A DNA stretch of 40,564 nucleotides, from contig CAIKGD010000062.1 in NCBI GenBank assembly GCA_903826865.1, positions 1 to 40,564 on the forward strand, read 5' to 3'. The position numbers and the translations under genes were made by a program. The notes beneath the pieces are model-generated. The model was not told where the DNA came from, did not search any database, and saw nothing but the letters and a program-made list of their open reading frames with translations. This document shows positions 1 through 9,227 of this stretch, piece after piece. The DNA is from an uncultured Verrucomicrobiota bacterium (lineage in GTDB: Bacteria > Verrucomicrobiota > Kiritimatiellia > Kiritimatiellales > Tichowtungiaceae). Numbering within the stretch: the first letter of the stretch is position 1; each line of letters starts with the position of its first letter.

Positions 1-2
1 GA

Positions 3-689
3 CTGCTGACCCTTCGCAGAGTATTATTCCCTTTCCTGCTTCGCATGATCGGCGAGTCTTTTGGTTATCTTCTTTATCACTGCTCTGCGGTTGGCGATGC
101 TAAAGGGCGCATAGCAGTTTTTATGGCCAATGGAGGAGGAGGCAAAACAACTATGTCGCTCGCATTAATAAAGCAGGGATATCGGCTGCTTAATGATGAT
201 CTCGCCTACATCGGAGGGCCGCGCGGCAATGAAGTGCGCGGCGTTTTAGAAAAAGTAAATTTCACGGGCTGGACCGCAGAACAATTCCCCGAATGTGCAA
301 AATATTTTTCAGACAACGGGCTGGATGTTTCGCGCGAGAAACAGCCGCTGGACATCCGGAAAATCTACGGTGACAAATCGGTTTTAGATCGAGGAACTGC
401 GGCCTTGATTATTATGCTGAAAAAAGATCATGAATCCCCATTAATGGCAAGGCGGTTAGACACGTTCGCATTGCTCTATCATATGTACGACGCCCAAATA
501 CTTCCTGTGGGTCCCCCATGCTGGCAAGCCGTACTGGATGTGATTTCTCATGTGCGGGCTTTCGAATTGTTTACCGGTCCTGATCCGGTCGAAACGGCCG
601 AGTGGATTCATTGTAATTGGGAGCAATTGATACTTAATTCATCAACTGTTTTGCAAGAAGCGCAAACTGGTAACAATGAAATCCATTGA
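3..689 (+). CDS. HPr kinase-like P-loop protein (5' end outside window)
   Basis: The frame is open to the left edge, so the true start is probably upstream; the first ATG inside the window is at 45. From that ATG the protein has a P-loop (ANGGGGKTT, about residues 28-36) followed about 15 residues later by NDD. This is the arrangement of HprK-related kinases, with Ala in place of the first Gly. Such proteins are known beside nucleotidyltransferase-fold and radical SAM genes in peptide-modification and surface-polymer loci; a role in phosphorylating or binding a peptide or small substrate is inference. The last 14 bases overlap the next gene, so the two are translationally coupled. Base composition is more AT-rich than in the genes after 4.8 kb. 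The catalytic assignment is uncertain because the N-terminal part is missing. Confidence 0.72.
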   Translation: MLTLRRVLFPFLLRMIGESFGYLLYHCSAVGDAKGRIAVFMANGGGGKTTMSLALIKQGYRLLNDDLAYIGGPRGNEVRGVLEKVNFTGWTAEQFPECAKYFSDNGLDVSREKQPLDIRKIYGDKSVLDRGTAALIIMLKKDHESPLMARRLDTFALLYHMYDAQILPVGPPCWQAVLDVISHVRAFELFTGPDPVETAEWIHCNWEQLILNSSTVLQEAQTGNNEIH

Positions 690-1719
690 ACAAAAATATA
701 TCCGTGAAGTTCTTTTGAGTTTCATCTATCAAAGACCTTTTCCCGACACCAGTATTTCTTCGCTCAATCTTGCGGCCATCCGGAAAATGACCGGTCATTG
801 TTTAGGAGTACTCCAGCACGTTGTTCCTGAAGAGCACTTTAAGATTATTACCATGTCAGAAACATCTGCGGTCAGACTTCAAAGCGTGCATTCTGCAGAC
901 TATCTGAAAAAGGAAAAGGTATCGGCCGGTCTGTCGGGTCTGCTGGCCGGTAAAAATATTCCCCATGCGGTCATCCGGGGCGTTGCCACGGCATCCTGTT
1001 ATCCTGTGCCTGCGGTACGGTCAATGTCTGATATAGACATCTTGATTCCGGCCGACTGCCGCGATGCGGTAAGCGATTTGCTGGCGAAACAAGGTGTTCC
1101 CGTGTCTGAACACCTTAGATCTCAGCGCGTGTACCTTTACAAAGGAATAAAAATAGAGGTGCATGAGCGTTTAATCACACCGAATCGTTTTGCGCTCCAA
1201 AATGCTTTTTTCGACGACTGGCCAGCCCATGTTAAGAAAATACCGGCGGGTAACAGTGGGAACATCTGCGTCCTGAGCCCCGAATATGGGATGGTTGCCG
1301 ATGTGTTTCATGCTCTGGTTCATCATGATCTGGAAAAACTCATCTATGTGGCCGATATTGCGTGCCGAATCCGGCACGATAATCTTGATTGGAAAGAGAT
1401 TTCCGATTTAGTCAAGCGGCTGGGCATTGAGGATTATTTTTCATTTACACTGGGGTATACTGCCTGGATTCTCGGCCCGCAATTCCTGAACGAACTGCCG
1501 CCCTGGCTGGCGGAAAAAATAAATCGCATCGGCTCTGAATCCTATATTCCGTTCTGGATGCGGACGTCCGGTTGCGATTCATTAGGAAATTTTTTATCCC
1601 GGCGCAGGCAGATGTATCTTCTAACCGAATCGAAAACGATCCGCTTCAAACTGGCGTGGCGGATGTGTTTTGGCGAGGATTTCCATAAAGCCATACAATA
1701 TATGGGCAGGAAAAGATGA
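676..1719 (+). CDS. nucleotidyltransferase-fold family protein (PF14907-like)
   Basis: A 347-residue protein. The core around residues 98-124 reads VIRGVATASCYP followed by R-x-M-SDIDILI, matching the pattern of the uncharacterised nucleotidyltransferase family (a KG-like motif, a Tyr-Pro, then R and D-x-D). D119 and D121 would be the metal-binding pair; the usual Lys of the first motif is Arg. The family is often found with HprK-like kinases, PqqD-like proteins and peptide-modifying enzymes, but its reaction is not well established. The ATG lies inside the end of the previous gene, and the stop overlaps the next start as ATGA at 1716-1719, so this is a tightly coupled operon. Family assignment is from motif recognition only. 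Confidence 0.72.
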   Translation: MKSIEQKYIREVLLSFIYQRPFPDTSISSLNLAAIRKMTGHCLGVLQHVVPEEHFKIITMSETSAVRLQSVHSADYLKKEKVSAGLSGLLAGKNIPHAVIRGVATASCYPVPAVRSMSDIDILIPADCRDAVSDLLAKQGVPVSEHLRSQRVYLYKGIKIEVHERLITPNRFALQNAFFDDWPAHVKKIPAGNSGNICVLSPEYGMVADVFHALVHHDLEKLIYVADIACRIRHDNLDWKEISDLVKRLGIEDYFSFTLGYTAWILGPQFLNELPPWLAEKINRIGSESYIPFWMRTSGCDSLGNFLSRRRQMYLLTESKTIRFKLAWRMCFGEDFHKAIQYMGRKR

Positions 1720-3740
1720 AAGACCCGGCCCGTATAAATCTGCTTGCGGCAGACTCGTGTTTCTCGGAAGGGAAAAAAAGAGCGGTTCTTGTTTCGTTAA
1801 GTGTCCCGGGGTATTACTCGATTCCGGTCCGTCTGCTTGCATTAATCGCGCATAGAGATGCAGAAGCTTCGGCCAAATGGGATGTCAGATATGCTGAATG
1901 GGATAATCATGAAGATATAAATAAATGTTGTGACCTGTTGCTCGAGGCCAAGCCAGCCCTGATTGCTTTTTCTGTGAATATCTGGAACTTGTTGGCCGTC
2001 CAGACGTTGAGCAAGGCTGTAAAAAAAATTGATCCGGATATTAAGATTCTTTGCGGCGGGCAAGAGGTCACAAACTCATTTGTTGATTATTTGCAAACCA
2101 CAAGCTCCTGGGACTATATAATTGATGGTGAAGGTGAAACGGCTTTTCTTCAATTTTTGAAAAGCTGGGATTCAACGCTTGGGGACATTGCCGCTGTAGA
2201 ATCCGTCAGCGGCTTGCGATACCGGGATGCCCGCACGGGATGCACCCGGCTGACGAGATCCGCAGACATTATTCACGATATCAGCCAGCTACCTTCCATT
2301 CTTCAGGCAGACATGGTGCCCGCGCTTATGCGAAACCGGCTGGGTGTGATGATTGAGGGTACTCGCGGATGTAATTGCAAATGTACCTTCTGTTTTGAAG
2401 GCTACTGCGACCGGAAAGTCCGGTTTTCTGAAGTTAGCACTATTGAGGCCGATGTTCGTTTTATGCTGCGCAAAGGATCACGGCTTTTCCATTTACTGGA
2501 TCCGATCATCGCCGGCCACGATACCGAACGAACAAAATATATCATGGGTCTGTTCGACAAATTCTTCAAAGAAAACAGGGATCTTCGGCTGTCTGTGGAA
2601 GCGTATGCAGAACGTCTTGGCCCGGAAGATTTTGCCGCGCTGGGCCGGCCGTACATAACCATTGATTTGGGTTTACAGAGCCTGAATCCCGAAACCCTGA
2701 AAGCCATTCGCCGCCCCTTTTCACGGGAGCGGTTTATTCAGGGCGTTGAGGGACTGCACCGAACACCGGCCCGCACCAACATCTACTTGATTTGCGGCCT
2801 TCCGTTTGAAACTCCGGCGACCTACCTCCGGGGCGTCCGTGAAGCAGCCGGCTTTAATCCGAATCAGCTGTTCCTCAACGAACTGGTCATGTTGAACGGC
2901 ACGGAGTTGAGAAAGCAGGCGGATACCAACGACTGGGGATATGTTTATAATGACCTGCCGCCCTATGATGTTGGCGAAACGCGGTGGATTCCGGCCAAAA
3001 CGTTCCTTGCACTGAAATCTTTTTCAAACGCTTTTTCCAGCTGGTACAACTGCCGGCGCAGTTTGTCCCTGCTGTTCGGTTCCTGGAAAGAAAACGGGGG
3101 TCGATCCTCCGGAATACCGTGCCGGACAGAGCTTGTTCAGGGAATCCTTCGCCTCGGCGGGGGGGAAATTTTATCCAATGAAAATAGAGTGATCATTGCC
3201 GGGTCCAAAGTATTACTGCGAATTGAAGATACGGGTCTCAAAGAAATAAATGCGGCGTTGACCCGGCTATATTTATGGGGATGTTCCCGCGTCACGCTGG
3301 AGCTGTCCCAAACCGGATTGCGACCGGAAATCGCCGATTCCGACATCCGGCTGTTGAGGGTTGACGTCACTTCTCCCCAGTCCGTTGTGGATGACCTGCG
3401 GGCTTTTACCGGACAGAACGCACCGTCGAAACAGGGGCAGTGCGTAGAACTGGTCTGGCCGAAGGGGCGCACCCTGCCGGTCAAGCCGGAATTTTATCGC
3501 AAGCTGGCGGCTCTGCCGATGACGATCATGATATCGGTACAGGCTGCAACGGACGCAGGATCATTGCGGTGCAGTATTGATGCTGCGCATAAATCAAAAA
3601 TATGGATCCGCCTGCCGGCAGACGCAGATTGGTTCCGGCAAGCCATGGAACACATCTGGGGTGCGGAGTGTTTGGACGTACAGAACGAGTTGAAACAATT
3701 GGACAGAATGCTGGACAGTGCAGGCGAACCCGAATGCTGA
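1716..3740 (+). CDS. B12-binding-domain radical SAM protein
   Basis: A 674-residue protein with three parts. Residues about 20-160 look like a cobalamin-binding Rossmann domain (PALIAFSVNIWN, then IKILCGGQEV and the DYIIDGEGE segment typical of this class). Residues about 205-430 are a radical SAM domain with the CxxxCxxC cluster motif at C219, C223 and C226 inside GTRGCNCKCTFC. The C-terminal 240 residues match nothing I recognise. The family uses a [4Fe-4S] cluster and S-adenosylmethionine, often for methylation or rearrangement of peptides, lipids or cofactors. The start ATG overlaps the preceding stop. The neighbouring SPASM protein and kinase suggest a modification pathway; the substrate cannot be read from the sequence. 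Confidence 0.85.
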   Translation: MKDPARINLLAADSCFSEGKKRAVLVSLSVPGYYSIPVRLLALIAHRDAEASAKWDVRYAEWDNHEDINKCCDLLLEAKPALIAFSVNIWNLLAVQTLSKAVKKIDPDIKILCGGQEVTNSFVDYLQTTSSWDYIIDGEGETAFLQFLKSWDSTLGDIAAVESVSGLRYRDARTGCTRLTRSADIIHDISQLPSILQADMVPALMRNRLGVMIEGTRGCNCKCTFCFEGYCDRKVRFSEVSTIEADVRFMLRKGSRLFHLLDPIIAGHDTERTKYIMGLFDKFFKENRDLRLSVEAYAERLGPEDFAALGRPYITIDLGLQSLNPETLKAIRRPFSRERFIQGVEGLHRTPARTNIYLICGLPFETPATYLRGVREAAGFNPNQLFLNELVMLNGTELRKQADTNDWGYVYNDLPPYDVGETRWIPAKTFLALKSFSNAFSSWYNCRRSLSLLFGSWKENGGRSSGIPCRTELVQGILRLGGGEILSNENRVIIAGSKVLLRIEDTGLKEINAALTRLYLWGCSRVTLELSQTGLRPEIADSDIRLLRVDVTSPQSVVDDLRAFTGQNAPSKQGQCVELVWPKGRTLPVKPEFYRKLAALPMTIMISVQAATDAGSLRCSIDAAHKSKIWIRLPADADWFRQAMEHIWGAECLDVQNELKQLDRMLDSAGEPEC

Positions 3741-3785
3741 AAAGCAGTACAGGACAGACCGGCGATATTGAAAAGGGGTAATGAA

Positions 3786-4745
3786 ATGAATCTGCTGATT
3801 ACAACAATCTGTAACAGAAAATGCCGGTTTTGCTTTGCAAAAATGCGTTTGGCCGGGAAACAGGCCACTCCTTTCATGAGCCGTAAAATGATAAACGACG
3901 TGATGGATATGCTTCAGAAAGAAGACGGCCGGCAACTGCGCTTACTGGGCGGCGAACCGACCCTCCATCCTGAATTTTCTGAAATTGTTGATGCCGCGAT
4001 CGAACGCGGACTTGATGTTCTTGTGTTCTCCAACGGAATGATGCCCGAAAAATCTATAGCTGCGATTGAACGCCATCCGGTAGAAAAAATATCAATCCTT
4101 TGCAATATTTCCCCCCAGGCCGACGACCATCCTTCATTGATCAAGCGGCGTGAAGAAGCACTGAAACGGCTGGGTTGCCGCATGGTTCCCGGCGTAACAA
4201 TCTCCAATATTGAAGAGGAAATTGATATCGGCCAGTATTTAGAGTCCATCGAAAAATTCGGCATGAAAAAACAGATTCGTGTCGGGATCGCCCAGCCTAT
4301 CGTGGGGAAAGACAACGAGCATATTCATCCGAAAGACTATCCGAAAATCGGCGGCATCATTGTGAAGATGGCCCGTCAGTGCATTGAAAAAGAAGTGCTG
4401 CTTGGATTCGATTGCGGAATGACCCCCTGCATGTTTTCCGGCGACCAGTGGGAGGTTGTTATGACCTGCACCTCCGGCTACAGGAGTCAGTGCGCGCCGA
4501 TTATTGATCTTGGCCCGGACGGAAACCTCTGGCATTGCTTCCCGTTGTCGGAGGTTTTTAATGAAAAATTATCCTCGTTTTCCAAACGCACCGAAATTGT
4601 CGAATTATACGAAAAACGGATGAAACCCTTTCACCAATTCGGTTGCAGTCCGGCTTGTGTCCGGTGCAAATTCAAACGTCGAGGTCTGTGCCGCGGCGGT
4701 TGTCTCGCCCATGCAATTCAAGGTGCAAACTACTCTGGAAAATAA
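3786..4745 (+). CDS. radical SAM/SPASM domain protein
   Basis: The radical SAM motif is right at the N terminus (C9, C13, C16 in TTICNRKCRFCF), followed by LRLLGGEPTLHPEF, the SAM-binding GGEP segment. The C-terminal third is Cys-rich (CGMTPC, CTSGYRSQC, LWHCFPLSE, then CSPACVRCKFKRRGLCRGGC), matching a SPASM domain with auxiliary clusters. Such enzymes modify ribosomally made peptides or mature proteins. I chose ATG 3786 because AAGGGG at 3773-3778 sits seven bases upstream; an in-frame TTG at 3768 lies on the wrong side of that site. It begins 45 bases after the B12-type radical SAM gene and is the last gene of the block. No precursor peptide is visible between the two. Confidence 0.85.
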   Translation: MNLLITTICNRKCRFCFAKMRLAGKQATPFMSRKMINDVMDMLQKEDGRQLRLLGGEPTLHPEFSEIVDAAIERGLDVLVFSNGMMPEKSIAAIERHPVEKISILCNISPQADDHPSLIKRREEALKRLGCRMVPGVTISNIEEEIDIGQYLESIEKFGMKKQIRVGIAQPIVGKDNEHIHPKDYPKIGGIIVKMARQCIEKEVLLGFDCGMTPCMFSGDQWEVVMTCTSGYRSQCAPIIDLGPDGNLWHCFPLSEVFNEKLSSFSKRTEIVELYEKRMKPFHQFGCSPACVRCKFKRRGLCRGGCLAHAIQGANYSGK

Positions 4746-4760
4746 ATTTTCCATTCAGGC

Positions 4761-4788
4761 AGCAGGATAAAAATCTCCTGCTTTTTTT
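4761..4788 (+). terminator. Rho-independent terminator of the radical SAM block
   Basis: The arms AGCAGGA (4761-4767) and TCCTGCT (4776-4782) form a 7-bp stem with an 8-base loop, followed directly by a T run to 4788. It lies just after the SPASM gene and overlaps the stop codon of the convergent waaF-like gene. On the minus strand no U-run follows, so it is a plus-strand terminator. Confidence 0.8.
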
Positions 4789-5792
4789 TATCCGGCACGA
4801 CTCGTGCCTGCAAGCAAAGCCGTGACAGCAGTGAACACCTCGTCCGGGGTAACCGCCGCCAGTGCCCGGCGGGCTGCATCTGAATCGCGGGTCACATCAC
4901 GCGACTGCACTGCACTTTTCTGCAACACAACGCTCCGCCCAAGCGGCCCCGTTTTCCCGGGATCGGTAAGGCCGAAAATCGCGGCAACCGGTGTGCCGAC
5001 GGCTGCCGCCAGATGCATTCCGCCGCTGTCGTTCGACACTACGCAATCGCTGATCTTCAGCAGCGCCGCCCATTCAGAAATCGTCGTCCGCCCGGCCAGA
5101 CTGATCACATCAGACCCGGCGGCGGTTGCGATCTCCGCGCAGACCGCCGCATCATCAGGCCCGCCGCCGAGCAGAATCTGTGCGCCTAATTCTGCATGCA
5201 GTTTTTTGGACAGCCGCGCAAAATATTCCGCTGGCCAGCGCTTCGACGGGCCGCGCGCCGCGCCCGGCAAAAGAGTGACGATTTGCCGTTCAGCCCGCCG
5301 GAAAGTTGGAAAGGATGCCAGCCGGACTTCCAAAGATTGGAGACTTTCAACCGGCACACTGATCTGCGGCACAGGCGGCTCGCCCTGCAGGCCGAGAATT
5401 TTCATATATTCAAACTGCTGATGTCCTTCCGGCAGGCGGACCGTTTCCGTCAGCATCAGCCGCCGCCACTCGCCGCGCGCGCCGATGCGCCGCGGCACCC
5501 CGGCCATAAACGGTACAAAGGCCGAGCGGAATGAATTGGGAAAAATATAGGCACGGTCAAAGTGCGTCTGCCGGAGTTTTACAATGGTCGGAATTATTTC
5601 TTCCAGAGTCCGGATGCGGCCGGCGGCCGGATGCATTTGCCAAAGCGCCTTGAGCCCCGGCTTTGTCAGTACCGTGATTTCCGCAGCAGGGCGTGTCTGC
5701 CGGAGCAGCTGCACCGCCGGCATGCTCATGATCGCATCCCCGATCCAATTCGTACTGACGATCAGTATTTGTTCTGGAACTGCTGTTTTCAT
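4788..5792 (-). CDS. waaF: ADP-heptose:LPS heptosyltransferase (glycosyltransferase family 9)
   Basis: A 334-residue GT9 enzyme. The N terminus has the WIGDAIMSMPAVQLL segment with the family Asp (D19). Two other hallmarks are LLPGAARGPSKRWPAEYFA and, near the C terminus, VVSNDSGGMHLAAAVGTPVAAIFGLTDP, the sugar-nucleotide binding region. It would add heptose to the LPS inner core at the inner membrane. The ATG at 5792 overlaps the lpxK stop as ATGA; an in-frame TTG at 5801 is less likely. Heptosyltransferase II is the best match, but the exact acceptor (WaaC, WaaF or WaaQ type) is not certain. CTTCCAA-AGA-TTGGAGA at 5327-5343 is a degenerate copy of the window's palindromic repeat. Confidence 0.88.
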   Translation of the reverse strand: MKTAVPEQILIVSTNWIGDAIMSMPAVQLLRQTRPAAEITVLTKPGLKALWQMHPAAGRIRTLEEIIPTIVKLRQTHFDRAYIFPNSFRSAFVPFMAGVPRRIGARGEWRRLMLTETVRLPEGHQQFEYMKILGLQGEPPVPQISVPVESLQSLEVRLASFPTFRRAERQIVTLLPGAARGPSKRWPAEYFARLSKKLHAELGAQILLGGGPDDAAVCAEIATAAGSDVISLAGRTTISEWAALLKISDCVVSNDSGGMHLAAAVGTPVAAIFGLTDPGKTGPLGRSVVLQKSAVQSRDVTRDSDAARRALAAVTPDEVFTAVTALLAGTSRAG

Positions 5793-6937
5793 TTGAAACA
5801 AATGCGGTCAATCCAGTCGTTGAAGGCTTCGGAGCCGGAAAGCATTTCGATTTCAACGCGCAGAAAGAGTACCGGCAGGTCGCACCGGTCGAGGAGCGGA
5901 AAGCGTACGGCGTCTTTTTCGGTGGTAACAATCACCTCGGCTCCCGCCTCGGCGGCGCTGTTGATCATTTCAATGATTTCCTGCTGCGTATAGCGGTGGT
6001 GATCAGCATATTGCGCGCTATGAACGATTTCCGCGCCAAGCTGGCGCAGTCCGTTTTCAAAACTTTCCGGTACGGCAATCCCTGACACGGCGGCAACTTT
6101 TTTACCCTGCAGAAACCCGAGTTCCATCAGCTCCCGGGTATACAGGTTCTCCAGATATTTCGAGCTGTGGCGGCATTCTGAAATTTCGGCGTGATGATTA
6201 AGTTCACGCAGTTTCGCTTTCAGTTCCGGCGCGCCTTCGGGCGGACATTTAGTAATGAAGATAAAGCCTGCGCGCTTAAGGTTGCGCCTCGGTTCGCGCA
6301 GCAGGCCGCGCGGCAGAACACGGTCATAGCCGAAGGGATTGGTATAGTCCACCAGCACAATGTCGAGCCGGTGCTGGAGCTTGAGATACTGGAATCCGTC
6401 GTCGAGCACCAGCGTATCGCAACCGAATTTGCGGATCGCGTATTTGCCCGACTTCACACGGTCTTTATCGACCAGCACCACCACATCCGGCAGATTGGAG
6501 GCCAGCATGTACGGTTCGTCGCCTGCGAGGTCGGAGTTGAGCAGCAACCGCTCGCCATCGGACACCACGCGCGGCAGGCGTTCCTCTTTCTTAAGGATTT
6601 TTTCCCATAACGGCGTTTTTCTGCTTTTGTAGCCGCGGCTCAGGACAGCTACTTTACGTCCCTTCTGCTGTAACGAGCGTGCAAAAGTTTCTACAATCGG
6701 GGTTTTCCCCGTGCCGCCGACCGTAATGTTGCCGACGCTGATTACCTGACAGCCGAGTGTACTGGCGCGGATAATGCGGTGCTTGTGAAGCAGCAGCCGC
6801 AACTGCACCAGCATGCCGAAAATCCATGAAAGCATCTTCAGAAAGCCGCGCAGACAGGCCGCGCGCTTGCCGCGCACCTCCTTGGAGATAACTCTGAGCA
6901 GCCTCTGCTCCAGTCTTTCATTTGAGCGGGTCGGCAT
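5789..6937 (-). CDS. lpxK: tetraacyldisaccharide 4'-kinase LpxK
   Basis: LpxK phosphorylates the 4' position of the lipid A disaccharide at the inner membrane. The Walker A motif [12 protein letters not shown] lies at residues 69-80, later than in many LpxK proteins because of an N-terminal extension of basic residues before the membrane-anchoring hydrophobic stretch (about 36-50). Further hallmarks are [36 protein letters not shown] and [24 protein letters not shown], which carries the catalytic DDGFQ. The length of 382 is slightly above the usual 320-350. It sits between a WalJ-like hydrolase (6-base gap) and a heptosyltransferase (4-base overlap), so lipid A and core genes are co-transcribed. 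The organism therefore makes an LPS outer membrane. Confidence 0.95.
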   Translation of the reverse strand: MPTRSNERLEQRLLRVISKEVRGKRAACLRGFLKMLSWIFGMLVQLRLLLHKHRIIRASTLGCQVISVGNITVGGTGKTPIVETFARSLQQKGRKVAVLSRGYKSRKTPLWEKILKKEERLPRVVSDGERLLLNSDLAGDEPYMLASNLPDVVVLVDKDRVKSGKYAIRKFGCDTLVLDDGFQYLKLQHRLDIVLVDYTNPFGYDRVLPRGLLREPRRNLKRAGFIFITKCPPEGAPELKAKLRELNHHAEISECRHSSKYLENLYTRELMELGFLQGKKVAAVSGIAVPESFENGLRQLGAEIVHSAQYADHHRYTQQEIIEMINSAAEAGAEVIVTTEKDAVRFPLLDRCDLPVLFLRVEIEMLSGSEAFNDWIDRICFK

Positions 6938-6943
6938 AAAAAA

Positions 6944-7717
6944 CTATCCTTCCAGAATCAGTTGTTCGCTGACACATTCCGCGCCCGTCAGCCGCACGTT
7001 CACATGTGTATGACCTGCAGCGGCCAGCAGGGTTTCAAAGGTCGTTCGGGCGTGATGCGGACTGTTACAATCTGCGCTTAGATGCGCAAGAAAAAGATGC
7101 TGCAACCCTTCGCCGGCGATTTCAGCCATCAGCGCGGCCGCCGCCCGGTTCGACAGGTGCCCCTGATTACCGCGAATGCGCTGTTTAAGGCTCCACGGGC
7201 GGTCAGCCTCATGCAAAAGCGTCTCGTCGTGATTAGCCTCGATTACCACCGCGCAGCACTTGCGCAGCCGTTCGCGCAGTGCATTGGTCACCATTCCGAT
7301 GTCTGTCGCGATGCCGACGGTCCGGCTTCCTGCTGAAAACACAAAACCCACGGGGTCGTTGGCATCGTGCGGCACCGGAAAGGGATGAATGGCAAAATCG
7401 CCGATGGAAAACGGCGCGCCGGTGGTAAAACGTGCGCCTTTGATATCACTGCCGATCCCTTCGAAAGTTCCGGCATTGGCATAAACCGGAATGCCGTGGT
7501 TCTTTTGTAGCACGCGGATGCCTGTGATATGGTCGCCGTGCTCGTGACTCACGCAGATGGCGTTAATATCCTCGATCCGCTCACCGATCTGCGCCAGCCG
7601 CTCCGCCGTTTTACGCGCCGAGAGCCCCGCATCAATCAGGATGCGGGTTCTATCGGTGCCGATAAAGGTACAGTTGCCGGAACTGCCGCTGGCCAGTACA
7701 CAAAGTTTCAAGGTCAT
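6944..7717 (-). CDS. WalJ/YycJ-like metallo-beta-lactamase-fold hydrolase
   Basis: A 257-residue MBL-fold protein opening with LKLCVLASGSSGNCTFIG, the signature start of the YycJ/WalJ group. The metal motif is HEHGDH (H58, H60, D62, H63), with further ligands in VPHDANDPVGF, IATDIGMVT and the LSADCNSPHHA region. Members are proposed DNA 5'-3' exonucleases or related phosphodiesterases; the substrate here is unproven. It is the first gene of the minus-strand unit with lpxK and waaF. It faces rpoN across a 90-base intergenic stretch that must hold both start regions; I found no convincing -35/-10 pair there. Confidence 0.85.
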   Translation of the reverse strand: MTLKLCVLASGSSGNCTFIGTDRTRILIDAGLSARKTAERLAQIGERIEDINAICVSHEHGDHITGIRVLQKNHGIPVYANAGTFEGIGSDIKGARFTTGAPFSIGDFAIHPFPVPHDANDPVGFVFSAGSRTVGIATDIGMVTNALRERLRKCCAVVIEANHDETLLHEADRPWSLKQRIRGNQGHLSNRAAAALMAEIAGEGLQHLFLAHLSADCNSPHHARTTFETLLAAAGHTHVNVRLTGAECVSEQLILEG

Positions 7718-7807
7718 AGTGTTAAAATTGGATGTTACAGCCGAAGCTGTTCTGTGTTATTGATTAGTGTGCAATTGTTAGACAGGACGAGGAGTTTGTA
7801 AACCCAA

Positions 7808-9220
7808 ATGGCAGGACAGTATCTAGGACAAACCCAGAACCAGCGGATGGAGCAATCGCTCACTCCGCAGATGCTCCAGTCCCTTAAAATCCTTCAGGCC
7901 CCTATTCTTGACCTCCAGACCATGATCCGCGAGGAAATGGATCAGAACCCCACGCTTGAACGGGAAGCGCCCGAGACCGAACAGACCACTGATTTCGACG
8001 CGGCCGCCCGGGAGGAACTGCGCGAAGAGCGTGAAATCGGAGAGCTCACCGAGCTGGCCGAGTGGGATGCGGCCTTCCGCAACAACCGCGAAGTCCGATC
8101 ACGGGCTGACGATGAACAGCACCAGTTTATGATGGATTCCATCGAAGGCGCTGAATCGCTTCAGGAACATCTTCTTGACCAGCTTGCCCTTGCCGGGCTC
8201 GACGCCCGCGAACGCGGCATCGCGGAAGTGCTTATCGGCAGCATTGACGACGACGGCTATCTTCAGCTAGACATCGACGGTATCATGGGCTCCACCCCTG
8301 AGTTTCCTGAAGAACTCTTTGAGCGCATCATCACCGTCATTCAGGGATTTGACCCCGTCGGCGTCGGCGCGCGCGACCTCAAGGAATGCCTCCTGCTCCA
8401 GCTCCGCCATCTGGGCAAAGAAAACTCTCTCGAAGCGGTACTGGTTCGCGACCACCTTGACAAACTCGGAGCCCACCAGTACGAGCAGATCGCCCGCGCC
8501 ATGCACCTTCAACCGGAAAAGATCAAAGAGCTGTCCGCCGCCATTGCCGACCTTGATCCGAAACCCGGACGCAACTTCACCGCCGAGAAGACCGAATATG
8601 TTATTCCTGAAATAAGCGTGGCAAAAAAAGACGGTGTCTGGACCGTCACCCAGAACAAAACCCCCTACCCGCGCCTTTTCATCAGCCTGAAATATCTTGA
8701 ACTTCTAAAGGACAAGACCACCGCCGCCGATACCCGCAAATACATCCGCGAGAAAATCGCCAAAAGCAAATTTTTCATCCGCAGCATTGACCAACGGCAG
8801 GATACCATCTACCGCCTTGCCTGCGAAATCGTCCGCGTGCAGGAGGATTTTCTCGAAGAAGGCGTTTCCGGGCTCAAACCGCTCACCATGAAACAGGTCG
8901 CCGACATCCTGGAAGTCCACGAAACCACCGTCAGCCGCGCCTGCAACGGCAAATATATGGCCACTCCGCAAGGCACCTTTGAATTCAAATATTTCTTCAC
9001 AACCGGTGTTGTTCAGGCCGACGGACGAATCATCTCCAATGCCGCCATCAAAAGCACGCTCGCCGCCATCGTCCGCACCGAAAGCAACCGGCGGCCGCTT
9101 TCCGACCAGCGGATCGCCGACGAACTGAGCAAACAAGGCATAGACATCGCCCGGCGCACCGTCGCCAAATACCGCGAGCAGCTCAAAATCCTGCCTGCCC
9201 GCCTGCGGCGTCAGACCTGA
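7808..9220 (+). CDS. rpoN: RNA polymerase sigma-54 factor RpoN
   Basis: A 470-residue sigma-54. Region I is Gln/Leu-rich (QRMEQSLTPQMLQSLKILQAPILDLQTMIREEM), followed by an acidic linker, the core-binding domain, the helix-turn-helix segment (MKQVADILEVHETTVSRACNGKYMATPQG, about 362-390) and the RpoN box ARRTVAKYRE at about 448-457. It directs RNA polymerase to -24/-12 promoters and needs AAA+ activators. GAGGAG at 7789-7794 lies 13 bases before the ATG, a long spacing, but no better start is visible. The usual neighbours lptB, hpf and ptsN are absent. I found no clear -24/-12 promoter inside the window. Confidence 0.96.
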   Translation: MAGQYLGQTQNQRMEQSLTPQMLQSLKILQAPILDLQTMIREEMDQNPTLEREAPETEQTTDFDAAAREELREEREIGELTELAEWDAAFRNNREVRSRADDEQHQFMMDSIEGAESLQEHLLDQLALAGLDARERGIAEVLIGSIDDDGYLQLDIDGIMGSTPEFPEELFERIITVIQGFDPVGVGARDLKECLLLQLRHLGKENSLEAVLVRDHLDKLGAHQYEQIARAMHLQPEKIKELSAAIADLDPKPGRNFTAEKTEYVIPEISVAKKDGVWTVTQNKTPYPRLFISLKYLELLKDKTTAADTRKYIREKIAKSKFFIRSIDQRQDTIYRLACEIVRVQEDFLEEGVSGLKPLTMKQVADILEVHETTVSRACNGKYMATPQGTFEFKYFFTTGVVQADGRIISNAAIKSTLAAIVRTESNRRPLSDQRIADELSKQGIDIARRTVAKYREQLKILPARLRRQT

Positions 9221-9227
9221 GACCTTT

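Noticed and set aside
1-4790. Insertion sequence or phage origin for the AT-rich left block
   Set aside because: No transposase, integrase, terminal inverted repeats or attachment-site duplication could be seen; the left boundary lies outside the window.
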